Notes under the pieces: model-generated
The model's input: only the letters and a program-made list of their open reading frames with translations
Databases searched by the model: none
What the model was told of the DNA's origin: nothing
Source of the DNA: Rhodoblastus sp.
GTDB lineage: Bacteria > Pseudomonadota > Alphaproteobacteria > Rhizobiales > Beijerinckiaceae
Reading direction: 5' to 3'
DNA length: 6,002 bases
Assembly: GCA_013693735.1 (NCBI GenBank)
Contig: CP059255.1
Location: 1,693,296 to 1,699,297 of the forward strand
Translations under genes and position numbers: made by a program
In this document: one piece after another, positions 1 through 5,250 of the stretch
Layout: each line of letters starts with the position of its first letter
How positions within the stretch are numbered: position 1 is the first letter of the stretch

Positions 1-363
1 TTTCACGGCCTCGGCGCGGCGCGCGCCGAGCGCGAAGTTGTATTCGCGCGTGCCGCGCTCGTCGGCGTGGCCTTCGATCAGGAAGGAGACGTTGGGATAG
101 CGCGTCAGCCAGGCCGATTGCTTGTCGAGCGTGGACTGCGCGGTCGCCGTCAGCTCCGAGGAGTCCGATTCGAAGAAAACCCGGTCGCCGACATTGCGCG
201 CGAAGTCCTGCGCGCTGCCCGGCGTCACTCCGCCCGCGCCGAGACCGCCGCCGGTTCCCGCCTCGTCGGGATTGCTGCGGGCGCAAGCCGCCAGAGCGAG
301 CGCCACCGTCGTCGCCAGCGCCATACGCGCCGCTTTGCCCTTCCATCCGATCGTCAACGCCAT
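1..363 (-). CDS. pal: Pal, peptidoglycan-associated outer-membrane lipoprotein (3' end outside window)
   Basis: Pal anchors the outer membrane to peptidoglycan and is recruited to the septum by the Tol machine. The visible 121 residues start at an ATG at 363 and run off the left edge. Residues 1-27 form a lipoprotein signal: basic start, hydrophobic stretch and a lipobox LAAC with the acylated Cys at 27. A Gly-rich linker follows (about 30-50). The OmpA-like domain begins near residue 60 (VFFESDSSEL) and contains the hallmark EGHADERGT at 97-105 and the ALGARRAEAV helix at 111-120. Asp101 and the Arg115-Arg116 pair match the positions that bind diaminopimelate in this family. Pal is usually about 160-175 residues, so roughly 45 C-terminal residues are missing. 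A purine-rich GAGAAGG lies just upstream of the ATG. The identification is firm from the signature motif and from its position downstream of tolB. Confidence 0.96.
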   Translation of the reverse strand, partial: MALTIGWKGKAARMALATTVALALAACARSNPDEAGTGGGLGAGGVTPGSAQDFARNVGDRVFFESDSSELTATAQSTLDKQSAWLTRYPNVSFLIEGHADERGTREYNFALGARRAEAVK

Positions 364-639
364 CGTCCTTCTCAATCAAAGCGCGCAGACGCGATCGCGC
401 CGCGCCTCTTGCGTCGTCAATCACAGCGCGGCCTCCGCCGCAATCGCAGCACGCGCGCATCGCAGCCATTTTCGCGCCGCGCGCCGCCGCCGCCCTCCTG
501 TCGACCTGCGTCGAAGGCGACGACGCAAGCGAGAAAAAGGTGGTTTGCGGCGCCTATGCGGCGAGGCGCGTCGAAAGCGACGGCGCGCCGAAGCGCGCCG
601 CCTTTTTCCGAGTGAGGCGAAAAGGCCTCAGTCGCCGCG
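364..639. other. Intergenic region between the short secreted protein and pal
   Basis: This 276-nt stretch has no minus-strand gene I can support. Seen in it are the perfect UUCG hairpin at 581-600, a 6-bp inverted repeat TGAGGC/GCCTCA with a 6-nt loop (613-618 and 625-630), and a short inverted repeat TCGAC/GTCGA (501-505 and 510-514). It should hold the 5' leader of pal and may hold a separate pal promoter, but I see no clear -35/-10 pair. A plus-strand frame over about 459-611 has coding-like base use but no start codon; it is discussed as a finding only. Confidence 0.5.
581..600. terminator. Strong hairpin with C(UUCG)G tetraloop, terminator-like
   Basis: An 8-bp perfect stem (CGGCGCGC pairing with GCGCGCCG) closes a 4-base loop. 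Read on the minus strand the loop is TTCG closed by a C-G pair, the exceptionally stable UUCG tetraloop. It lies 40 nt past the stop of the upstream minus-strand gene and about 220 nt before pal. On the minus strand no T tract follows directly. On the plus strand CC and then five T (603-607) follow, so a plus-strand intrinsic terminator is equally possible. It may instead end or stabilise the tol transcript before pal. The structure is certain; its role is inferred. Confidence 0.45.
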
Positions 640-1055
640 TCAGGCGCGGGCGCGGGCGAGCTGATCGAGCGCGTCGGCGGCCTGCGCCACCGCCCAGCCG
701 CGCGGGCCGTTGGCGATGTCGTTCTCCTGCGCGGCGCGGGCGATCAGGCGCATGTCCTGCGCGTTGGCGGGGGCGCCTTGAGCAGCTTGACGAGCGTCTG
801 ATAGCGCGCCTCGCCGGCTCGTTGGCCTCGCCCGACAGACGCATCCAGCCGGGGATGCCGCCCTGGCGCTCGGCGTCGGCGATCTCGGCGGCGTAGCGAT
901 CCATCTTGCCGCGCAACGCCTGCGCCTGCGCCCACAGCTTGCCGACCGCGGTGTCGCCCTGCGCGGCGGCGAGGCCGGCGGCGGCGGCCGGGGTGGCGGC
1001 GGCGGCGACGGCTGCGCCGGCGAGGAGCGCGGCGGCGGTTCATCTGCATGGTCAT
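640..1055 (-). pseudogene. Frame-broken gene for a short exported helical protein of unknown function
   Basis: I do not recognise this protein. It starts at an ATG at 1055 with GGAG 8 nt upstream and should end at the TGA at 642-640. The apparent product is about 139 residues, but the sequence as given needs three frame changes. MTMQMN is read first. From 1036 the frame gives an Ala-rich signal-like segment (ALLAGAAVAAAATPAAAAG) and then GKMDRYAAEIADAERQGGIP and WMRLSGEANE. Near 817-814 it changes to GEARYQTLVKLLKAP. At the C5 run (plus-strand G 769-773) it changes to ANAQDMRLIARAAQENDIAN, GPRGWAVAQAADAL and DQLARARA, then stop. Each segment has normal amino-acid composition only in that frame, which argues for a real gene with sequence errors or recent decay. 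Allowing for a missing CG, the start would read NRRRALLAG, a twin-arginine-like export signal. It sits between tolB and pal, where no standard Tol component is expected. It lacks the TPR and coiled-coil architecture of CpoB and is much shorter. Confidence 0.6.
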
Positions 1056-1063
1056 CTGCGTTT

Positions 1064-1067
1064 CTCC
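1064..1067 (-). promoter_or_regulatory. Ribosome binding site GGAG
   Basis: On the minus strand GGAG is followed by 8 nt and then the ATG at 1055. This decides between three in-frame ATGs (1055, 1049, 1043) in favour of the first, and it supports the frame-broken gene downstream being a genuine translated gene. Confidence 0.6.
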
Positions 1068-1176
1068 AGTTCAGGTTGGACCGGGAAACAACTCTCTGGT
1101 TCGCCCGGCCGCACGACGCGCCCGATCCGGGCGGATCGTGCGGGGCGAGAGTCGTGGAGCGCGGTTGAACGGGAGT

Positions 1177-1213
1177 TGAACGGCGCGTTCAGATTCGCGC
1201 CGCGCGCCGTTCA
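1177..1213. repeat. 11-bp inverted repeat just after tolB, hairpin
   Basis: TGAACGGCGCG (1177-1187) is perfectly complementary to CGCGCCGTTCA (1203-1213), with a 15-nt loop. It begins only 9 nt past the tolB stop in the direction of transcription. No T tract follows on the minus strand, so it is not a textbook intrinsic terminator. It could protect the 3' end of the tolQRAB message or attenuate transcription towards the next gene. The 9-mer GTTGAACGG occurs twice in direct orientation (1164-1172 and 1175-1183), so an alternative pairing of the right arm with the other copy is possible. A second small inverted repeat, CGATCC/GGATCG with loop GGGC, lies at 1123-1138. Confidence 0.5.
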
Positions 1214-1221
1214 GGCGAAAC

Positions 1222-2547
1222 TTATCCCAGCAACGGCCCCCAGGCCGGATCGCTGGCGTAGTTGGGCGTCGGCACCGGGAATTCGCCCTTGCCGAAAATG
1301 TCGGCCATGAAGATCTTGCCGCCCGGCCCGCCCTGCGCCTCGCGGAAGAACATCACGTAAAGACCGTTGGGCGCGAAGGTCGGGCCTTCGTTGTGGAAGC
1401 CTTCGGTGAGGATGCGCTCGCCCGAACCGTCCGGCTTCATGACGCCGATCGCGAAGGTGGAGCCCTTCTGTTTGGTGAAGGCGATCATGTCGCCGCGCGG
1501 CGACCAGACCGGCGTCGAATAGCGGCCCTCGCCGAAGGAGATGCGCTTGGCCGCGCCGCCGGAGGCGCCCATCACGTAAATCTGCTGCTGGCCGCCGCGG
1601 TCGGATTCGAACACGATCTGCGCGCCGTCGGGCGAGTAGCAGGGCGAGGTGTCGATCGCCTGGGTGTCCGACAGGCGGGTGGTGGCGCGCGAGCGCAAAT
1701 CCATCGCGTAAAGATTCGACGAGCCGCCCTGTTGCAGCGACAGGATCACGCGCTGGCCGTCGGGCGAAAAGCGCGGCGCGAAGGTCATGCCCGGAAAATT
1801 GCCGACGACCTCGCGCTGGCCGGAGTCGATGTTGAGCAGGAAAACGCGCGGGTCGCCCTCGCCGAAGGACATGAAGGTGACCTCCTGCGAGGAGGGCGAG
1901 AAACGCGGCGTCAGAACCAGATTGTCGCCCTTGGTCAGGTAGCGCACGTTCGCCCCGTCCTGGTCCATGATGGCGAGGCGTTTGCGGCGCTGGTCCTTCG
2001 GGCCGGTTTCGTCGATGAAGACGACGCGGCTGTCGAACAGGCCCTTTTCGCCGGTGATGCGCGTGAAAATCGCGTCGGCGACGATGTGGGCGACGCGGCG
2101 CGCGTTGTTGGGGTCGGTCACGTATTGCTGGCCGGCCGCCTGCTGACCAGTCGCCACGTCCCACAGCCTGAATTCGGTGCGGCTGCGCCCGTCGGGGCCT
2201 TTGGCGACGCGTCCTGTGACGACGAATTGCGTCGCGGCGGCGCGCCATAGCTCCATCTGCGGCGGCTGGTCGGGATTGGCGATTTCTTCGGGGAAGCTCT
2301 TCGGGTCGACCGGATTGAGAAACACCGAGCGGCGAAAATCGCCGTTGATGATCTGCGAGGTCTTCGCGCCGCCCTCGGCCTCGCCGACGAAGGGGGTCAA
2401 GGCGATCGAGACCGGTTTGAACTGGCCGCCGCGAATCGTCAGGTCGATGTATTTCTCCTGCGAAAACGCGGAGGCGACAGGCAGAATCGGCGCGGCGGCG
2501 AAACCGCCCATGAGAGCGAGAGCGCGGCGGCGGTTGAAAACGAACAT
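1222..2547 (-). CDS. tolB: TolB, periplasmic beta-propeller protein of the Tol-Pal system
   Basis: TolB cycles between TolA and Pal in the periplasm and controls when Pal is free to bind peptidoglycan. The product is 441 residues, the usual length. The start at 2547 is chosen because AAGG lies 8 nt upstream and because the next residues form an export signal: NRRRALAL, then a hydrophobic stretch ending near ASAFSQ (about residue 30). The open frame extends upstream to 2961, but that part is out-of-frame tolA sequence. The N-terminal alpha/beta domain covers about 31-165 (e.g. [19 protein letters not shown]). The six-blade propeller covers about 170-441, with repeats of the WD40-like PD40 type: [10 protein letters not shown] (214-223), [10 protein letters not shown] (258-267), [10 protein letters not shown] (302-311), [10 protein letters not shown] (346-355) and [10 protein letters not shown] (389-398). 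The frame is intact, unlike its two flanking genes. The twin arginine in the signal is consistent with Tat export, but Sec export is not excluded. Confidence 0.97.
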   Translation of the reverse strand: MFVFNRRRALALMGGFAAAPILPVASAFSQEKYIDLTIRGGQFKPVSIALTPFVGEAEGGAKTSQIINGDFRRSVFLNPVDPKSFPEEIANPDQPPQMELWRAAATQFVVTGRVAKGPDGRSRTEFRLWDVATGQQAAGQQYVTDPNNARRVAHIVADAIFTRITGEKGLFDSRVVFIDETGPKDQRRKRLAIMDQDGANVRYLTKGDNLVLTPRFSPSSQEVTFMSFGEGDPRVFLLNIDSGQREVVGNFPGMTFAPRFSPDGQRVILSLQQGGSSNLYAMDLRSRATTRLSDTQAIDTSPCYSPDGAQIVFESDRGGQQQIYVMGASGGAAKRISFGEGRYSTPVWSPRGDMIAFTKQKGSTFAIGVMKPDGSGERILTEGFHNEGPTFAPNGLYVMFFREAQGGPGGKIFMADIFGKGEFPVPTPNYASDPAWGPLLG

Positions 2548-2601
2548 CGTGCGGACCTTGGCGGACGAGCGGATGGGGCGAGGTTCGGGTAGGGCGCAAT
2601 T

Positions 2602-2615
2602 CCGGCGAAAGCCGG
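2602..2615. repeat. Small hairpin in the tolA-tolB spacer
   Basis: CCGGC and GCCGG form a 5-bp stem around GAAA (plus strand), beginning about 8 nt past the tolA stop. It is short and lacks a T tract, so I do not call it a terminator. It may be a minor mRNA structure in the 76-nt spacer. The rest of the spacer holds the tolB ribosome binding site, AAGG at 8 nt from the ATG. Confidence 0.3.
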
Positions 2616-2623
2616 GCGGGGCG

Positions 2624-3811
2624 TCACATCTCCTGCGGGTCGAAGCGCAGGGTGCGGGCTTTCCATTGCGCATGATAGGGCGCGTATTGAGGAGGGATCT
2701 TGATCGGGTCGCAGCGGCGCACCGCGCGCATGGCGCTGTCGGCGAGCGAGCGCTCGGCGGCGTCGCCGGGCGCGTTGACCAGAACCGGTTCTGCCGCCAG
2801 CGAGCCGTCCGGATTGAACAGCACGCGGATCTGGGGAATGTAGGTCTGGCCGTCGAAGCCGAACTTGTTCCAGCAGCCGCGATACTGCTCCTGCAAATAG
2901 CCGTCGAGCTGTCCCCACATCGAGGGCGACATGCGTTCGGCGCGCGCCGTCGGCGAGCCAAGCGCGGCGGTCTGGGCCGGTTGCGGGGCGGCGGCGGCGC
3001 GCTGCTGGGGACGCTCGCGCGAGATCGCGGCGCGCACGTCGGCGGCGTTGAAGCGCGAAGGCTGGGTCTCGTCGGGACGCGCGCGCTCCTCGGCGCGCTT
3101 GGCCTCGATCAGCTTGGCGGCTGGTCGGGTCTGGCCTCGGGGCGCGCCTCCGGTTTGGGCAAGGCCTTCGCCTCGACGCGCGGACGCGGGGCGGCGTCGG
3201 CATGTCGTCGCTGCGCGTCTCGACGCGCGCCTCGCGGCGCGGCTCGACGGGTTTGCGCGGCGGCTCGACCGGGCGACGCGGCGGCTCCGGCGCGGGGATC
3301 GCCTCGGCGTCCTTCGGCTCGGGCTCGGGGCGGGACGATGGGGCGGCGTCGGCGGCGCGGGGATCGGCGCGGGCTGGGGACGCGGCGGCGGTTCGGGCGT
3401 CGCCATCGCCACGCGCGGGGCGCGGGCGGCGGCGTGGGGACCGGGGTCTCCTGCGGCTCGGCCTGGCGGATCGGCGGCGGGGCGGCGTCGGGACGTCGCG
3501 CTCCTCGGGCTTTTCGACCGGCTTTTCGGGCTTGACGACGCGCGGCGCCTCGCGCTCGGCCTTGACGGCGGGCTTGGGGCGGCGGGCGCCTCCTTCTCGC
3601 CTTGCGTCACCTGATTGAGGTCGGCCTGAGTGACGACCTCGATGGGGATCGCCTCCTGCGCCTCCTCGAAGCTGCGCGCGTCCGAAAACCAGATTCCCGC
3701 CACCGCGATGCCGACGATATGCATCAAGGCCGAGGCCACGAAGCCCCAGTCGACGCGGCGATCCGCGAAGACCCCGCGTTTGGCGGGCTCGACCTCGGCG
3801 ACGGCGCTCAT
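2624..3811 (-). CDS. tolA: TolA, inner-membrane-anchored periplasm-spanning protein; linker read out of frame in places
   Basis: TolA transmits the TolQR motor's energy to TolB and Pal. The 395-residue frame starts at the ATG at 3811, overlapping the tolR stop by 4 nt (ATGA). Residues 22-43 form the membrane helix and include S27-A-L-M-H31, matching the SxxxH motif through which TolA contacts TolQR. The C-terminal domain (about 294-395, [10 protein letters not shown] onward) is the TolA/TonB-like domain, with [12 protein letters not shown] and two cysteines (313 and 367) placed to form a disulfide. Between them, the Pro/Glu/Lys-rich linker makes sense only if the frame is changed about six times, always by one missing base. 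The sites are plus-strand G runs at 3576-3579, 3479-3482, 3417-3420, 3340-3343, 3188-3191 and about 3139-3142. Examples of in-frame-looking segments are [20 protein letters not shown] (second frame), [18 protein letters not shown] (first frame) and [20 protein letters not shown] (second frame). Six losses restore the original frame, so no stop appears. The restored protein would be about 397 residues. Confidence 0.9.
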   Translation of the reverse strand: MSAVAEVEPAKRGVFADRRVDWGFVASALMHIVGIAVAGIWFSDARSFEEAQEAIPIEVVTQADLNQVTQGEKEAPAAPSPPSRPSARRRASSSPKSRSKSPRSATSRRRPAADPPGRAAGDPGPHAAARAPRVAMATPEPPPRPQPAPIPAPPTPPHRPAPSPSRRTPRRSPRRSRRVARSSRRANPSSRAARRASRRAATTCRRRPASARRGEGLAQTGGAPRGQTRPAAKLIEAKRAEERARPDETQPSRFNAADVRAAISRERPQQRAAAAPQPAQTAALGSPTARAERMSPSMWGQLDGYLQEQYRGCWNKFGFDGQTYIPQIRVLFNPDGSLAAEPVLVNAPGDAAERSLADSAMRAVRRCDPIKIPPQYAPYHAQWKARTLRFDPQEM

Positions 3812-4254
3812 TTCTTCTCGGGTTCGGTGACCAGCGCGACCTTCTTGTAGCCGGCGCCGGTGACGAGGGCCATGATTTCGGCCACACGGCCGTAGTTCAC
3901 GGCGCGCGCGCGGATGTAGATGCGCTCGTCGGGGCCGGCGGCGAGCGGCTGGATCTTGGCGATCAGCTCGTCGACCTTGACCGGCTGATCCATCAGGAAC
4001 AGCTCGCCCTTGTCGTCGATGGCGATGGCGATCGGCTTCTTCTCGATGTTGAGCGGGGCCGCCTTGGTCTGCGGCAGGTCGATCGGCACGCCGGTCGCCA
4101 GCAGGGGCGCGGCGACCATGAAGATGATGAGCAGCACCAGCATGACGTCGATGAACGGCGTCATGTTGATGTCGGCCATCGCGCTGTAGCGCGGCGCGCC
4201 GCGGCGACGACGTCGCCCGCCCTTCGATCCGGTCGCTCCGACGCTCATGCCCAT
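3808..4254 (-). CDS. tolR: TolR, ExbD-family subunit of the Tol motor
   Basis: TolR is the ExbD/TolR-family partner of TolQ and is needed for proton-driven energization of TolA. The product has 148 residues. A basic cytoplasmic N-terminus (RRRRRG at 14-19) precedes one membrane helix at about 35-54. Asp36 in [16 protein letters not shown] is the conserved proton-carrying aspartate (Asp23 of E. coli TolR). The periplasmic domain follows (about 55-148), with GVPIDLPQT and [20 protein letters not shown] typical of the family. Two ATGs (4254 and 4248) are possible; the first is preferred because GAGGG lies 7 nt upstream. It starts 25 nt after tolQ and its stop overlaps the tolA start, so translation of the three genes is probably coupled. 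The frame is intact. Confidence 0.97.
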   Translation of the reverse strand: MGMSVGATGSKGGRRRRRGAPRYSAMADINMTPFIDVMLVLLIIFMVAAPLLATGVPIDLPQTKAAPLNIEKKPIAIAIDDKGELFLMDQPVKVDELIAKIQPLAAGPDERIYIRARAVNYGRVAEIMALVTGAGYKKVALVTEPEKK

Positions 4255-4279
4255 AGCGAGACCCTCAACGCTGCGGCCG

Positions 4280-5005
4280 TCACGCGGCGCGGTCGCGGTT
4301 CGACGCCGCGTGGCTGTCGATCTGGCGCGACAGGATGGAGGAGAATTCGTCCGCGAACGTCTCTAGCCGGGCCTGCACCTTGGCGACTTCGCCGGAAAGC
4401 TTGTTGTAGGCGATCAGCGCCGGGATGGCCGCGAACAGGCCGATGGCGGTGGCGAACAGCGCCTCCGCGATGCCCGGCGCGACGACGGCGAGCGAGGTGT
4501 TCTTCGAGGCGGCGATGGAGCGGAAGGAGGTCATGATGCCCCACACCGTGCCGAACAGGCCGACGAAGGGGCCGGCCGAGGCGGTGGTGGCGAGCACGAG
4601 GAGATGGTTTTCGAGCCGCTCGACCTCGCGGGCGATGGAGACGTCGAGCACCTTCTCGATGCGCGCATGCAGGCCCATGAAGGCGCCGCGCGAGGTCTCG
4701 AAAGATCGTTTCCATTCGCGCATGGCGGCCACGAACAGCGATGCGGCGCCGGTCGTGGGCTTCTCGACGAGGCTGCGATAGAGCTCCTCCAGCGAGTTGC
4801 CGGACCAGAAGGCCTCCTCGAACTCGTCGATGGCGCGACGCATCTTCGAGAGCATCAGGGTCTTGTTGAAGATGATCGCCCAGCTCCAGATCGATGCGAC
4901 GATCAGGCCCATCATCACCACCTTGACGACGAAATGGGCGTTCCAGAACATCGTCCAGATGGAGATTTCGGCGGGCGCGCCGGCGACAAGCTCGGCTGGG
5001 GTCAT
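4280..5005 (-). CDS. tolQ: TolQ, MotA/ExbB-family proton-channel subunit of the Tol motor
   Basis: TolQ forms the oligomeric inner-membrane channel that uses the proton gradient with TolR. The product has 241 residues, close to the family's usual 230-240. Three membrane helices are visible: about 24-47 ([20 protein letters not shown]), 135-157 and 172-198. A long cytoplasmic loop (48-134) lies between the first two. The signature [14 protein letters not shown] (145-158) and [20 protein letters not shown] (176-195) are the conserved helix 2 and 3 motifs. Thr186 in FATAIGL corresponds to the conserved channel threonine of E. coli TolQ. AAGGA lies 10 nt before the ATG at 5005. It is the first gene of the tol cluster here, and the 245-nt gap upstream suggests its own promoter. 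Confidence 0.97.
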   Translation of the reverse strand: MTPAELVAGAPAEISIWTMFWNAHFVVKVVMMGLIVASIWSWAIIFNKTLMLSKMRRAIDEFEEAFWSGNSLEELYRSLVEKPTTGAASLFVAAMREWKRSFETSRGAFMGLHARIEKVLDVSIAREVERLENHLLVLATTASAGPFVGLFGTVWGIMTSFRSIAASKNTSLAVVAPGIAEALFATAIGLFAAIPALIAYNKLSGEVAKVQARLETFADEFSSILSRQIDSHAASNRDRAA

Positions 5006-5130
5006 GGGCTGGCGATCCTTGTCTTGCCTGGTCGTGGCGCGCCTGTGCGGAGGGGCGGCCGGCGTGATCCCGACGACGCCGGGCGAAACGTGGCGCTCCG
5101 TCTGCGCGCGGAATCGGTCAATTTCCGGGC

Positions 5131-5150
5131 GCCGGGCCGCGAGGCCCGGC
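5131..5150. terminator. Strong GNRA-loop hairpin between tex and tolQ
   Basis: GCCGGGCC (5131-5138) and GGCCCGGC (5143-5150) form a perfect 8-bp stem closed by GCGA, a GNRA tetraloop when read on the plus strand. TTT and, after ACCGGG, five more T follow on the plus strand. On the minus strand, where the genes lie, an A-rich stretch precedes the hairpin and no T tract follows. It sits about 100 nt past the tex stop and 126 nt before tolQ. It could be the 3' end of the tex message or a leader structure of tolQ. The structure is certain; the direction and role are inferred. Confidence 0.4.
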
Positions 5151-5189
5151 TTTACCGGGTTTTTCCCGTCCAGTTAAGCGGTCGTCAGG

Positions 5190-5205
5190 GTTAACAGGCG
5201 GTTAG
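5190..5205 (-). promoter_or_regulatory. Candidate CtrA-binding box upstream of tolQ
   Basis: On the minus strand the site reads CTAA, seven bases, TTAAC. The alphaproteobacterial CtrA consensus is TTAA-N7-TTAAC, so there is one mismatch and the spacing is exact. It lies 185-200 nt before the tolQ ATG, and a further TTAA sits at 5174-5177. This would fit cell-cycle control of an envelope-constriction operon. The assignment rests on motif match only. Confidence 0.4.
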
Positions 5206-5250
5206 CGGCGCCAAGGTCAACGCAGTCCGCCGGCCTCGCCCGGCCCGCGC

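Larger units (their letters stand above)
5006..5250 (-). promoter_or_regulatory. tex-tolQ intergenic region, likely promoter and leader of the tol operon
   Basis: This 245-nt gap separates the tex stop from the tolQ start on the same strand and is the longest clear spacer before the motor genes. It contains a CtrA-like box (5190-5205), a further TTAA half-site (5174-5177) and a GNRA hairpin (5131-5150). TTGACC occurs on the minus strand at 5220-5215 and at 5121-5116 and could serve as a -35 element. The hexamers about 17 nt downstream (CTGTTA and GAGCGC) are poor -10 matches, so no start site is assigned. No gene is seen here. Confidence 0.45.

Noticed and set aside
67..664. Two plus-strand open frames opposite pal
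   Set aside because: Pal's lipobox and OmpA-like signature are clear on the minus strand; the plus-strand readings are Arg/Ser-rich shadows.
640..1055. The short gene between tolB and pal as a truncated CpoB/YbgF
   Set aside because: No TPR motifs or long coiled coil, wrong position (before pal, not after), and the restored product has a natural start and stop at about 139 residues.
1211..2599. Long minus-strand open frame overlapping tolB
   Set aside because: Arg-rich out-of-frame reading of tolB; tolB itself has clear propeller repeats in the other frame.
2548..2961. Upstream in-frame extension of tolB to an ATG at 2961
   Set aside because: The added 138 residues are the tolA C-terminal domain read out of frame (Arg/Ser-rich). 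The ATG at 2547 has a ribosome binding site and is followed by an export signal.
1393..3614. Several long plus-strand open frames opposite tolB and tolA
   Set aside because: Antisense shadows expected in very GC-rich DNA; their composition mirrors the minus-strand codons and no family motif or convincing ribosome binding site is seen.
2439..3887. Long minus-strand open frame across tolR end, tolA and tolB start
   Set aside because: It is a second frame over tolA. Parts of it (about 3576-3482 and 3340-3191) do look like genuine tolA linker, which is evidence for frame breaks, not for a separate gene.
5093..5121. TTGACC at 5121-5116 as a -35 promoter element
   Set aside because: The hexamer 17 nt downstream (GAGCGC) bears no resemblance to a -10 element.
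4245..5194. Open frames over tolQ in other frames and on the plus strand, running into the tex-tolQ gap
   Set aside because: tolQ is unambiguous in its own frame. The plus-strand frame ending at 5194 starts inside tolQ and has no recognisable domain.
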